Positions 41,498 through 49,961 of a stretch of 64,000 nt of DNA are shown one piece after another; the first letter of the stretch is position 1; every line of letters begins with the position of its first letter. The stretch comes from Myxococcaceae bacterium (GTDB lineage Bacteria; Myxococcota; Myxococcia; Myxococcales; Myxococcaceae). The notes under the pieces were generated by a model that saw nothing but the letters and a program-made list of their open reading frames with translations, did no database searches and was not told where the DNA came from. The DNA lies in contig JAEUJQ010000076.1 in assembly GCA_016793095.1 (NCBI GenBank), positions 112,272 through 176,271 on the forward strand, written 5' to 3'. The translations under genes were made by a program, and so were the position numbers.

Positions 41498-43261
41498 TCA
41501 GAGCGGCTCGTCGCCGAAGAGCTTCTCTCGTCGCACGTTGGCGGACGTCGTGCTGCCCGGCGCAGGCATGTCACCGATGAGCCGGTAGACCTCGAGGGCG
41601 ACGATGGCCTTCTCGCGCGGCCAGCCGAGCGCCTGCGGGCGGCGGTAGAGGTAGTCGCGGAAGTTGCGCCAGTGGTGCCGCCAGTTGGGCATGCGGGCGT
41701 GCACCTCGCACCAGTGCTGGTCCATGAACCAGGGGCCGTGCTCGAGCGCGTCGAAGTCGGGGGGCGCGCCGGTGAGCGGGTCCACGTGCGTGCCGTCGGC
41801 GAGCGTCGCGTCCACCACGAGCCGCGTGTCCTGCCTCGGCACGTCGGGCGCGAACATCGACCAGCCCTGCGGCACCTGCCAGGAGTTGACGAGGTCGGTC
41901 ATCCAATCGGGCCGCGAGGCGGGCTTGAGCGCGGGGGGCACGGCCCAGTTCTCCATCAGCGCCTGGCTGATGACGGCGGCGAGCACCAGCGCAGGCCCCA
42001 CCACGCTCACGAGCGACGCGCCCTGCTCGACGACGAGCGGCCTCGGTGGTGGCCGGGGCGCTGGGGTGAGCTGTTCGGCGAGCAGCAACGCGAGCTGCCG
42101 CGCGACGGCCCAGCCCGACGGCAGCCCCACGAGCCAGGCGAACCACCGCCAGCCGGGGAGCACCGTCACCACCCGCCGCGCCTCCGCGGGCCCCAGCCGG
42201 GCGCCGGGCCGCGCCTCGAAGTCGACGACGCCGCCGAGATCGAGCCGCGCCACGAGGCGTACGGCGAAGCGGTGGAGGGCGCTCCCGTCGTCATACGCCA
42301 TCGTCACGCGCGGCCGCGCGGCCCACCGGCGCTCGAGCCAGGCCCAGAGGCCAGGCGTGGCGCAGAGCAGCCCGAACGTCATCATCGTGTACGAGAAGGG
42401 CCCCAGGGTCGTCAGCATCGCGATGCCGCCGTGCAGGCTCCAGATGCACACCAGCGCGGCGGGCCTCAGCCATCGCTGCAACACCGGCGAGAGGATGAGC
42501 ACCACCAGGGCGCCCTCGACGACGAGCGTGCCGTACGTCAACAGCGGGCTGAGGAAGCCGGGCTCATGCAGCCTCAGCCAGCCGGCCAGCGTGGTCGCCA
42601 TGCGGTTCTGCCACAGCAGGTAATGCACCGCGCTCCCGTCCTGCCAGGCGCTGCCCTGCTTCTGCACGGTGTTGAAGAAGTAGATGACGGCGTAGTTGAA
42701 GAAGACGCCGAACACGGCGAGCCCCGTGCGGTCGGTGACGAGCCCGGCGGTCCACGCCCGTGCCTTCAGCGCCTCGGGCCCAGCCTCGTCGTGGTGGCGG
42801 AGGCTCGCGAACAGCGCGTCGAGCGAGAAGCGATCGCCCAGCGGGAGGAACACCGTCCACAGCGCGAGGATGTTCATCACCACGGTGCCGCCGTGCTGCG
42901 GCAGCAGGAAGCGGAAGTTCACCGACTCGACGCAGAGCAGCGCCAGCACCTGCATGAGCCGCGTCTTCCACCCCAGCGTGTAGAGCCCGTAGACCACGAG
43001 CACGACGGCCATCGCCAGGCGCACCTCGGTCGGGGTCGAGAAGCCCGCGAGCAGCGACCAGTAGCCAGGTGTTGGCGGCAGGAAGAGCGCGTAGTGGTTG
43101 GGCCAGATGCCGTCGTTCGAGTAGAAGCTGACGAGGTCGTCGCCGAAGAAGCCGGTGCGGTCGAGCAGGTTGCTGATCAGCACCAGTCCGAAGCCCACCC
43201 GGAAGAGCCCGAGGGTGCGGGTGTCGAGCGTGCCCCAGCGCTCCTTGACGAGCCTCCACAT
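41498..43261 (-). CDS. HTTM-domain (vitamin K-dependent carboxylase-like) membrane protein (587 aa)
   Basis: Polytopic membrane protein of the HTTM family, related to vitamin K-dependent gamma-carboxylase. It starts MWRLVKERWGTLDTRTLGLF with the family's first helix RVGFGLVLISNLL, followed by DDLVSFYSNDGIWPNHYAL, LLPQHGGTVVMNILALWTVF, VFFNYAVIYFFNTVQKQGSA and WQDGSAVHYLLWQNR, all typical. The C-terminal 130 residues include WQVPQGWSMFAPDVPRQDTR, a usual ending for the myxobacterial versions, and a soluble tail. Bacterial members are not characterised well; carboxylation of a substrate is not established. Convergent with the vWA gene (3-nt gap). Confidence 0.85.
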   Translation of the reverse strand: MWRLVKERWGTLDTRTLGLFRVGFGLVLISNLLDRTGFFGDDLVSFYSNDGIWPNHYALFLPPTPGYWSLLAGFSTPTEVRLAMAVVLVVYGLYTLGWKTRLMQVLALLCVESVNFRFLLPQHGGTVVMNILALWTVFLPLGDRFSLDALFASLRHHDEAGPEALKARAWTAGLVTDRTGLAVFGVFFNYAVIYFFNTVQKQGSAWQDGSAVHYLLWQNRMATTLAGWLRLHEPGFLSPLLTYGTLVVEGALVVLILSPVLQRWLRPAALVCIWSLHGGIAMLTTLGPFSYTMMTFGLLCATPGLWAWLERRWAARPRVTMAYDDGSALHRFAVRLVARLDLGGVVDFEARPGARLGPAEARRVVTVLPGWRWFAWLVGLPSGWAVARQLALLLAEQLTPAPRPPPRPLVVEQGASLVSVVGPALVLAAVISQALMENWAVPPALKPASRPDWMTDLVNSWQVPQGWSMFAPDVPRQDTRLVVDATLADGTHVDPLTGAPPDFDALEHGPWFMDQHWCEVHARMPNWRHHWRNFRDYLYRRPQALGWPREKAIVALEVYRLIGDMPAPGSTTSANVRREKLFGDEPL

Positions 43262-43380
43262 GCCTTCTTCCTACACTGAAAGCCTGTCGCCGACGCGCAA
43301 GCCCTGCGCTCGGAGCCGAGGATCGGCTTCGACAATCCGGGAACTTGCCCATCGGCCCCGGGTTCGCAACCATCTGGAGC

Positions 43381-44055
43381 ATGAGACGAGTCGTCGCTGG
43401 TTTTGCGGGTGGCCTCGCGGTGGCGGTGCTGGTGCTGGCCCTGAGTCCGCGCGCGCAGTTCCTCGCCGGCGGCGCCATGGTGAACGCCGCCTACCGCATG
43501 CAGGACCACCTGCACGACTACGACTTCGAGCACCCCAACGCGACGCCAGAACAGGTGTGGGTCGAGTTCGTGAAGCAGAACGAGCTGGCCTCGAAGGTGC
43601 GGGAGACGTTCCCGAGAACCACCTTCCACCCCGTCGTCGCCATGCTCGTCTGCATGGACGCGCGCATCGACACCAACGAGCTCGCGGGCGATACCCGGCG
43701 CAACTACTACATCGTGCGCACGGCGGGCTCGGCCATGAGCCTGAAGGAAGAGGAGATGCTCGAGCTCGCGGTCGCCAACGGCGTGAAGCTGATCGTCATC
43801 ACCCGCCACACCGACTGCGCGGCCGAGAAGGCCATGCTGAAGCCCGAGCTGCGCGCGCAGTACCCGGCGCTCATGGAAGCGCTCACCGAGCGCGACCGCC
43901 GGACCCGGGACTTCCTCGAGCGCCCGGTCATCGCCCAGCGCATCAAGGAGGGGAAGCTGCTGGTCAAGGTGCTCGAGATCGACACGAAGACCGAGCACCT
44001 CGGGGAGCACCACGCGACCGCGCCGCCGGGCCCCGACGCCGAGGTCGGGCACTGA
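43381..44055 (+). CDS. Beta-carbonic anhydrase-like protein, membrane anchored or secreted (224 aa)
   Basis: Beta-class carbonic anhydrases interconvert CO2 and bicarbonate with a zinc ion. Zinc ligands and dyad are visible: C91-M-D93-A-R95 in VAMLVCMDARIDTN, and H143-T-D-C146 in VITRHTDCAAEKA; RTAGSAMSL is the conserved glycine loop. The N-terminus (MRRVVAGFAGGLAVAVLVLA) is a membrane helix or signal, and about 55 more residues precede the core, which is unusual for the usually cytoplasmic family. ATG at 43381 chosen for this hydrophobic leader. Divergent from the HTTM gene; an M20 peptidase follows 54 nt later. The canonical CxDSR reads CMDAR here. Confidence 0.85.
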   Translation: MRRVVAGFAGGLAVAVLVLALSPRAQFLAGGAMVNAAYRMQDHLHDYDFEHPNATPEQVWVEFVKQNELASKVRETFPRTTFHPVVAMLVCMDARIDTNELAGDTRRNYYIVRTAGSAMSLKEEEMLELAVANGVKLIVITRHTDCAAEKAMLKPELRAQYPALMEALTERDRRTRDFLERPVIAQRIKEGKLLVKVLEIDTKTEHLGEHHATAPPGPDAEVGH

Positions 44056-44109
44056 GCGACTCCTGTGCAGGGGCGGTGGGCGCCCGCAGGTCGTAGGATG
44101 CGGCCAGCA

Positions 44110-45258
44110 ATGTCCATCGACTCGTGGGTCACCAGTCGCGCCGAGGCCATCGACGACGCGCTCCGCCGCCTGGTCGAGCCCAACTCGTTCTCGGGGAACC
44201 GCGACGGCGGCAACGAGGTCGTCGCGCGCCTCGTCGAGCTCTTCGCCATGCCCGGCCTGACCGCGCAGCGCATGCCGTCGGCGCGCTTCGCCGATCACCT
44301 CATCTTCCGCACGAAGGGCCAACGCGCAGAGCCGCCGCTCGCGCTGCTCGGTCACTCCGACACGGTCTTCCCGCCGGGCACCTTCGAGGGGTACCGCGTC
44401 GACGGCGCGCTGCGGCGGGGCCCGGGCGTCTACGACATGAAGGGCGGGCTCGTCTCGGTCGCGTTCGCGCTCAAGGCTGTGGCCGAGGTGAAGGGCCTCG
44501 ACGCCCTGCCGCCCCTGCGCGTCGTCATCGTCTCGGACGAGGAGGTGGGCTCGCCCGAGGGGGCCCCGCTCATCCGCACCTTCATCGCCGGCGCACAGGC
44601 CTGCCTCGTCTTCGAGCCCGGCCGCGCGAACGACGCCATCGTCACCGAGCGCCAGGGCACCGGCTCGGTCTTCTGCCACGCGCACGGCAAGGCGGCCCAC
44701 TCAGGCAACGCGTACTGGGAAGGCGTCAGCGCCATTCGCGCGCTCGCGAAGTTCGTCGACGCCGCCGAGGCCCTGAGCGACCGGGCGAGCGGCACGGTGG
44801 TGAACGTGGGCACCATTCAGGGCGGCACGTCGAAGAACACGGTGCCGGCCGAGGCCACGGCCGGCGTCGACCTGCGCTTCCTCTCCGGCCCCGACGGCGA
44901 GCGGCTGGTGAAGGCCCTCGAGGACGTGGCGGCGAAGGCGGCGGCCGCGGTGCCGGGCGCGAAGGTCGACCTCGAGCGCGGGCCCATGCGCCCGCCGATG
45001 AACAAGGCGCCCGGGGTGGACGAGCTGCGGCGGCGCTACGGCGCGTGCGCGCGCGCGGTGGGCCTGTCGGCAGACGAGGCGCCGAGACAGGGCGGAGGGA
45101 GCGACGGCAACACCGCGGCGGCCCTGGGCATCCCCACCCTCGACGGGCTGGGGCCGCGGGGCAGGGGCTTTCACACTCCCGATGAGCAGCTCGACTTCGA
45201 GTCGCTGCTGCAGCGCACCCGCGCCCTCGCTGCCTTCCTCGCGGGCTTCTCGCGGTGA
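44110..45258 (+). CDS. M20-family metallopeptidase, carboxypeptidase G2-like (382 aa)
   Basis: Di-zinc exopeptidase or amidohydrolase of the M20 family. Metal ligands: His in LALLGHSDTVFPPGTF, Asp in GPGVYDMKGGLVSVAF, the catalytic and bridging Glu pair in VIVSDEEVGSPEGA, Glu in CLVFEPGR and the last His in GRGFHTPDEQLDFESL. The dimerisation/lid domain lies in between (TVVNVGTIQGGTSKNTVPAE), as in CPG2. ATG at 44110. No signal peptide, so cytoplasmic. Glutamate-releasing carboxypeptidase is the closest named type; the natural substrate is unknown. Confidence 0.92.
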   Translation: MSIDSWVTSRAEAIDDALRRLVEPNSFSGNRDGGNEVVARLVELFAMPGLTAQRMPSARFADHLIFRTKGQRAEPPLALLGHSDTVFPPGTFEGYRVDGALRRGPGVYDMKGGLVSVAFALKAVAEVKGLDALPPLRVVIVSDEEVGSPEGAPLIRTFIAGAQACLVFEPGRANDAIVTERQGTGSVFCHAHGKAAHSGNAYWEGVSAIRALAKFVDAAEALSDRASGTVVNVGTIQGGTSKNTVPAEATAGVDLRFLSGPDGERLVKALEDVAAKAAAAVPGAKVDLERGPMRPPMNKAPGVDELRRRYGACARAVGLSADEAPRQGGGSDGNTAAALGIPTLDGLGPRGRGFHTPDEQLDFESLLQRTRALAAFLAGFSR

Positions 45259-45286
45259 GCTCGCACATCCCGAGTCGTCTGGTTTT

Positions 45287-45320
45287 TAGCGTTAACCGAA
45301 CTGGCTTGTAGCGCAAACCG
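45287..45320 (+). promoter_or_regulatory. Paired direct repeats upstream of the PLP lyase operon
   Basis: TAGCGTTAACCG (45287-45298) and TAGCGCAAACCG (45309-45320) are spaced 22 bp apart, two helical turns, so a dimeric regulator could bind both on one face. The first also sits in a short palindrome (GGTT...AACC). The local sequence is unusually AT-rich for this genome. AAAGGAGA then precedes the ATG at 45352 as a strong ribosome-binding site. A promoter or operator for the 45352-49928 run is likely. Confidence 0.5.
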
Positions 45321-45351
45321 CGCGGTACGAGGCCCGGCAAAGGAGACGTTC

Positions 45352-46671
45352 ATGTCCACGACCCTGCCCACGACCGGAAGACCCGCGGCCGCCGTGCTCG
45401 CCGACCTCCGCGCCCTCCACGGTGACGACGCGAAGTGGAAGGACGGCAAGACCTTCAGCCTTGTCTACTTCGCGGGCGACGAGGTCTCTCAGCTCTTGAA
45501 GGACGCCTACGGCGAGTTCATCGCCGAGAACGGCCTGTCGCCGGTCGCCTTCCCGTCGCTGCGGAAGATGGAGTGCGAGGTCGTCTCGATGGCGGCCAGC
45601 CTCTTCCACGGCGACGACGGCGTCGCGGGCACCATGACGAGCGGCGGCACCGAGAGCATCATGATGGCCGTGAAGGCGGCCCGCGACTTCGCTCGCAAGG
45701 AGCGCGGCGTCACCGCCCCCGAGCTGCTCGTGCCCTGCACCGCGCACCCGGCCTTCGACAAGGCGGCGCACTACTTCGGGGTGAAGATCGTGCACGCGAA
45801 GACGCGCCCCGACCTGCGCGCCGACGTCGCCGACCTGGAGCGCCTGGTGACGCCGAACACGGTGCTCATCGTCGGCAGCGCGCCCCCGTACCCGCACGGC
45901 GTCATCGACCCCATCGAGGACATCGCCGCGCTCGCGCAGAAGAAGGGCGTCTGGTGCCACGTCGACGCGTGCCTCGGTGGCTTCTTCCTGCCCTTCGCCG
46001 AGAAGCTGGGTCAGCCCGTTCCGCCGTGGGACTTCCGGGTGCCCGGGGTGAACAGCATCTCGGCCGACCTGCACAAGTACGGCTACGCGGCGAAGGGCGC
46101 CTCGGTCGTGCTGTACCGGACTGCTGCGCTGCGACGGCACCAGTTCTTCACCTGGGGTGGCTGGAACGGCGGCCTCTACGCGTCGCCGTCGTTCTGTGGC
46201 ACCCGGCCCGGCGGCGCCATCGCGGCTGCGTGGGCGGTGATGAACCACCTGGGAGAGGCGGGGTACCTCGCGCGCGCGAAGTCCGTGCTCGCGAGCACCG
46301 CGAAGATGAAGGCCGGCATCAACGCCATCCCCGGGCTGCGCGTGCTGGGAGAGCCGCACATGGGGGTCTTCGCGTTCGGCTCCGACTCGCTCAACGTGTA
46401 CGAGCTGGGCGACGCGATGGACGCGCGCGGCTGGAAGCTCGACCGGCAGATGGACCCGCCGGCCCTGCACTGCATGATCACCCCCGCGCACGAGCGGGTC
46501 GCCGACCTGTTCCTGAAGGACCTGAAGGAATGCGCCGCCAGCCTCGCGGCCGGCCACCCCGCCCCCGACGGGAGCGCGGCCATGTACGGCATGGTCGGCG
46601 CCATCGGCGACCGCACCCAGATGAACGAGTTCCTCCTCGACTTCCTCGACGGGCTCTTCGAGCGCGGCTGA
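45352..46671 (+). CDS. PLP-dependent decarboxylase/lyase, sphingosine-1-phosphate lyase-like (439 aa)
   Basis: Pyridoxal-phosphate enzyme of the group II decarboxylase family. Motifs: VAFPSLRKMECEVVSMAASL, the phosphate loop GTMTSGGTESIMMAVKAARD, the stacking His region VPCTAHPAFDKAAHYFGVK, the Asp that contacts PLP in VWCHVDACLGGFFLP, and the Schiff-base lysine in SADLHKYGYAAKGASV. The pattern PSLRKME and CHVDACLGGF is closest to sphingosine-1-phosphate lyases and related glutamate/tyrosine decarboxylases. A bacterial S1P-lyase-like enzyme could cleave phosphorylated long-chain bases; substrate not shown. Strong ribosome-binding site. A TauE-like gene follows 3 nt later. Confidence 0.9.
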   Translation: MSTTLPTTGRPAAAVLADLRALHGDDAKWKDGKTFSLVYFAGDEVSQLLKDAYGEFIAENGLSPVAFPSLRKMECEVVSMAASLFHGDDGVAGTMTSGGTESIMMAVKAARDFARKERGVTAPELLVPCTAHPAFDKAAHYFGVKIVHAKTRPDLRADVADLERLVTPNTVLIVGSAPPYPHGVIDPIEDIAALAQKKGVWCHVDACLGGFFLPFAEKLGQPVPPWDFRVPGVNSISADLHKYGYAAKGASVVLYRTAALRRHQFFTWGGWNGGLYASPSFCGTRPGGAIAAAWAVMNHLGEAGYLARAKSVLASTAKMKAGINAIPGLRVLGEPHMGVFAFGSDSLNVYELGDAMDARGWKLDRQMDPPALHCMITPAHERVADLFLKDLKECAASLAAGHPAPDGSAAMYGMVGAIGDRTQMNEFLLDFLDGLFERG

Positions 46672-46674
46672 GCC

Positions 46675-47502
46675 GTGGGCGTCGTCGCGTTGGCGCTGCT
46701 GGTGCTGGTGAGCTTCTTCGTCGAGGCGGCGGCGGGCTTCGGCAGCATGGTGGTGGCCCTGACGGTGGGCGCGCAGTTCATGCCGGTCGACGCGCTGCTC
46801 GGCGTCCTGGTGCCGGTGAACCTCGTGCTGTCGGTGTACCTGGTCCTGCGCGGCCGCGCGCACGTCGACTGGCGCTTCCTCGGGCGCCGGGTGGCGCCGC
46901 TGATGGCGCTGGGGTTGCTCGCGGGCACGCTGCTCACCCGGGTGGTGGATGGGGCGGTGGCGAAGCCGGCCTTCGGAGCGTTCGTCGTCGTGGTGGCGGC
47001 CTGGCAGCTCAAGCAGGCACTGGCGCCCGTCGCGGCGCTGCGCCCGCTGCCCGAGGTGGCGCGCGTGAGCGGGCTCGTGGGCGCCGGCGTCATCCACGGG
47101 GTGTTCGCGACCGGCGGGCCGCTCGCGGTGTTCGTCTCGGCGCGCGAGCTGCCTGACAAGCACGCCTTCCGCGCCACGCTGTCGGCGCTGTGGGTCGTGA
47201 TGAACGGGCTGGTGATGCCGCGGCTCGTGCGCGACGGCGCGGTGACGGCTTCGACGCTCACGACGAGCGCGCTGCTGCTCGTGCCGCTCGCCCTCGGCAT
47301 CGTGCTGGGAGAGCGCGCCCACGCGGCCCTCGACGAGCGCCGGTTCCGGGTGGTGGTGGCGGCGCTGCTCCTCGTCGCTGGCCTGGGTCTGCTCGGCGGC
47401 TCGCTGCACGCCCTGCTGCGCGGCGACACGTCGGCGGCGGCGGTTGGCACCCGCGTCGGCGCGCGCTATGGCCCGTCCACCACCTGCCTGGAGGCCACAT
47501 GA
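46675..47502 (+). CDS. TauE/SafE-family anion exporter (275 aa)
   Basis: Membrane transporter of the sulfite/sulfonate exporter family. It has about eight hydrophobic helices in two halves, each with the family's glycine-rich opening: VEAAAGFGSMVVALTVG in the first and SGLVGAGVIHGVFATGGPLA in the second. The GTG start is 3 nt after the lyase stop, and its own stop overlaps the next start (ATGA). It could export a sulfonated or carboxylated product of the neighbouring enzymes; this is inference. Confidence 0.88.
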   Translation: MGVVALALLVLVSFFVEAAAGFGSMVVALTVGAQFMPVDALLGVLVPVNLVLSVYLVLRGRAHVDWRFLGRRVAPLMALGLLAGTLLTRVVDGAVAKPAFGAFVVVVAAWQLKQALAPVAALRPLPEVARVSGLVGAGVIHGVFATGGPLAVFVSARELPDKHAFRATLSALWVVMNGLVMPRLVRDGAVTASTLTTSALLLVPLALGIVLGERAHAALDERRFRVVVAALLLVAGLGLLGGSLHALLRGDTSAAAVGTRVGARYGPSTTCLEAT

Positions 47503-47972
47503 GCGACGAGCTGGATCCTGGAGCCCTGCCGACCGACGCCGTGCTGGTGCGAACGCTGCGCGAGGCCGACCTGCCCCGCATCATCACCATCGACAAGAAG
47601 AGCGTGGGGCGCCCCCGCGAGGAGTACTTCAGGAGCAAGGTGAAGGCCGCCAGCGACGCGAAGATGACGACGAGCCTCGTCGCCGAGCAGGGCGGCCTCG
47701 TGGTGGGCTTCGTGCTCGCGAAGCTGTACTACGGCGAGTTCGGCCGCACCGAGCCCGTGGCAGTGATGGAGGCCATCGGCGTCGACCCCGAGTTCCGTCA
47801 CAAGCACGTCGGCCAGGCGCTCATGCGGCAGCTCGAGATGAACCTGCGCGCCCTCAACGTCGAGCGCATCGAGACCGACGTCGAGTGGAACCAGTTCGAC
47901 CTCCTGTCGTTCCTCGCGCACCGGGGCTTCACGCCCGCGCCGCGCGTCTGCCTGAGCCTCAAGCTCTCCTGA
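47499..47972 (+). CDS. GNAT-family N-acetyltransferase (157 aa)
   Basis: Acetyl-CoA-dependent acetyltransferase. The fold elements are in order: VLVRTLREADLPRIITIDKK, LVAEQGGLVVGFVLAKLYYG, VMEAIGVDPEFRHKHVGQAL (acetyl-CoA loop R-H-K-H-V-G in place of Q/RxxGxG/A) and ERIETDVEWNQFDLLSFLAHRGF. It overlaps the exporter stop (ATGA), so it is translationally coupled. The substrate could be a small molecule or a protein. Confidence 0.9.
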   Translation: MSDELDPGALPTDAVLVRTLREADLPRIITIDKKSVGRPREEYFRSKVKAASDAKMTTSLVAEQGGLVVGFVLAKLYYGEFGRTEPVAVMEAIGVDPEFRHKHVGQALMRQLEMNLRALNVERIETDVEWNQFDLLSFLAHRGFTPAPRVCLSLKLS

Positions 47973-47977
47973 CCCGC

Positions 47978-48790
47978 GTGGACACCATCTTCTCTCCCGG
48001 CCTGTTCACCTCCGAGGTCGCCGTCGTCACCGGCGGCGGCACCGGCATCGGCTTCTCGTCCGCCCTCGAGCTGGGCCTGCTCGGCGCGCGCGTCGCCATC
48101 TGCGGGCGCCGGGCCGAGCTGCTCGAAGAGGCGGCCGGCAAGCTCTCCGCGCGCGGCATCGAGGTCTTCCACGCCCCCTGCGACACCCGGGAGCCCGAGC
48201 GCGTGGCCGCCTTCGTCGCCGCGGTGAAGCAGCGCTTCGGGCGCATCGACGTGCTGGTGAACAACGCCGGCGGTCAGTTCCCCTCGGCGGCCGAGACGCT
48301 CTCGACGCGCGGCTTCGAGGCGGTGGTGAAGAACAACCTCTTCGGCACCTGGAACATGACGACCGCCGTCGCCCGCGAGGCCCTCATTCCCCAGCGGCGG
48401 GGGCGCATCGTCAACGTCATCGCCAACATCGCCCGCGGCTTCCCCGGCATGTCGCACACCGGCGCGGCGCGGGCAGGCGTCGAGAACCTGACGAAGAGCC
48501 TCGCGGTCGAGTGGGCGCCGCACGGCATTCGCGTCAACGCGGTCGCGCCCGGCATCATCCGCACCAGCGGCACCGACCAGTACCCGCCCGAGCTGCTCGC
48601 GGCCGCGGGCAAGGCCGGGCCGTTGCGCCGCCTGGGCACCGCGGCCGAGGTCGCCCACCTCATCACCTACCTCGCCTCGCGGCAGGCCGACTTCGTGACG
48701 GGCCAGACGTTCTACATCGACGGCGGACAGAGCCTGTACGGCGACGTCTGGCAGGTCGGCGACGACGTGCCCGACCTCACCCCGCCGTGA
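47978..48790 (+). CDS. SDR-family enoyl-CoA reductase-like (270 aa)
   Basis: NAD(P)-dependent short-chain oxidoreductase close to peroxisomal trans-2-enoyl-CoA reductase/2,4-dienoyl-CoA reductase types. The cofactor motif is VVTGGGTGIGFSSALELGLL, followed by CGRR, CDTREPE and LVNNAGGQFPSAAE. Where classical SDRs have YxxxK this one has T-G-A-A-R, in SHTGAARAGVENLTKSLAVE, the arrangement I recall for PECR. C-terminal LGTAAEVAHLITYLASRQAD and VTGQTFYIDGGQS complete the family pattern. GTG start 5 nt after the GNAT stop. Confidence 0.88.
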   Translation: MDTIFSPGLFTSEVAVVTGGGTGIGFSSALELGLLGARVAICGRRAELLEEAAGKLSARGIEVFHAPCDTREPERVAAFVAAVKQRFGRIDVLVNNAGGQFPSAAETLSTRGFEAVVKNNLFGTWNMTTAVAREALIPQRRGRIVNVIANIARGFPGMSHTGAARAGVENLTKSLAVEWAPHGIRVNAVAPGIIRTSGTDQYPPELLAAAGKAGPLRRLGTAAEVAHLITYLASRQADFVTGQTFYIDGGQSLYGDVWQVGDDVPDLTPP

Positions 48791-48800
48791 CGGAGCCAGC

Positions 48801-49928
48801 GTGATCCAGGCGCTGCTGTGCATCGCGACGCCCGCCGCGGCCATGTGGGCCTGCGAGCGCGTGAAGCTCTTCAAGCTGCTGGGGCCGGTGGTGCTCTGCT
48901 ACGGCGTGGGCATCGTCGCCGCGAACCTGCCGGGCGTGCGGGTCGACCAGAAGCTCGCGATGACGCTGAACGAGGGCGCGGTGGCCCTCGCGATTCCGCT
49001 GCTGCTCTTCTCGACCGACCTCAAGAAGTGGCTCGCGCTCGGGTGGAAGCTGCTGCTCTCGTTCACGCTCGCTTGCGTCGCGGCGGTGGTCGCCGCGGGC
49101 GGGGTGGCCTGGCTCTTCCGCCACCAGACGGACGAGTGGTGGAAGGTGGCGGGCATGCTGGTGGGCGTCTACGTCGGGGGCACCGCGAACATGAGCGCCG
49201 TGGGCCTCGCCCTCGAGACGAAGACCGAGACGTTCGTGCTCTTGAGCGCGGCCGACGTGGTGGCGGGCGGCGCCTGGCTGCTCGTGCTGCTCACCGTGGC
49301 CCAGCGCGCGTGCGGCCTCTTCCTGCGCCCCTTCACCGCCGACGCGCACCATGACTTCGTCGAGCACCCGGGCGAGACGCTCAGCGTGTGGACGAAGAAG
49401 CACGTGCCCGCGATGGTGACCGGCTTCGCGCTCGCGGTCGCGATGGGCCTGGTCGCTGCAGGGGTCTCCGTCGGACTCCATCGGAAGCTCGACGTGATGA
49501 CGGTGCTGCTCACCCTGACGGCGCTCGGCATCCTCGCGTCCCTCGCGCCGCAGGTGCGGGCGCTCAAGGGCCCCTATGAGCTCGGAGAGTACGTGCTGCT
49601 CGTCTTCTGCGTCGCGGTCGGCTCGCTCGCCGACGTGCGCCAGCTCGCCGGTGGCAGCGCCATGCTCCTCGGCTTCGTGGTGGCGGTGATGCTGACGGCC
49701 ATCACCCTCCACCTCTCGCTGTGCTGGCTGTTCCGCATCGACGTCGACACGGCCCTGATCAGCTCCACCGCCACCATCTTCGGCCCCGCGTTCATCGGCC
49801 CCGTCTCGGCGGCCTTGAAGAACCGCGCCCTCGTCGGCCCCGGCCTCACCATGGGGCTCGCGGGCATCGCGCTCGGCACCTGGCTCGGCGTCGCGACGGC
49901 CCAGGTGCTGCGCGCGCTTGGTGGTTGA
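48801..49928 (+). CDS. DUF819-family membrane protein (375 aa)
   Basis: Polytopic inner-membrane protein with about ten helices. IQALLCIATPAAAMWACERV, FKLLGPVVLCYGVGIVAANL, AIPLLLFSTDLKKWLALGWK, VAGMLVGVYVGGTANMSAVG and ISSTATIFGPAFIGPVSAAL are the family's recurrent blocks (DUF819, YjcL-type). The transported substrate is unknown. GTG start 10 nt after the reductase stop. It is the last gene of the run beginning at 45352. Confidence 0.88.
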   Translation: MIQALLCIATPAAAMWACERVKLFKLLGPVVLCYGVGIVAANLPGVRVDQKLAMTLNEGAVALAIPLLLFSTDLKKWLALGWKLLLSFTLACVAAVVAAGGVAWLFRHQTDEWWKVAGMLVGVYVGGTANMSAVGLALETKTETFVLLSAADVVAGGAWLLVLLTVAQRACGLFLRPFTADAHHDFVEHPGETLSVWTKKHVPAMVTGFALAVAMGLVAAGVSVGLHRKLDVMTVLLTLTALGILASLAPQVRALKGPYELGEYVLLVFCVAVGSLADVRQLAGGSAMLLGFVVAVMLTAITLHLSLCWLFRIDVDTALISSTATIFGPAFIGPVSAALKNRALVGPGLTMGLAGIALGTWLGVATAQVLRALGG

Positions 49929-49961
49929 TCCGTTTCTGCGGCCGTCTACGGTCTCCACCCC

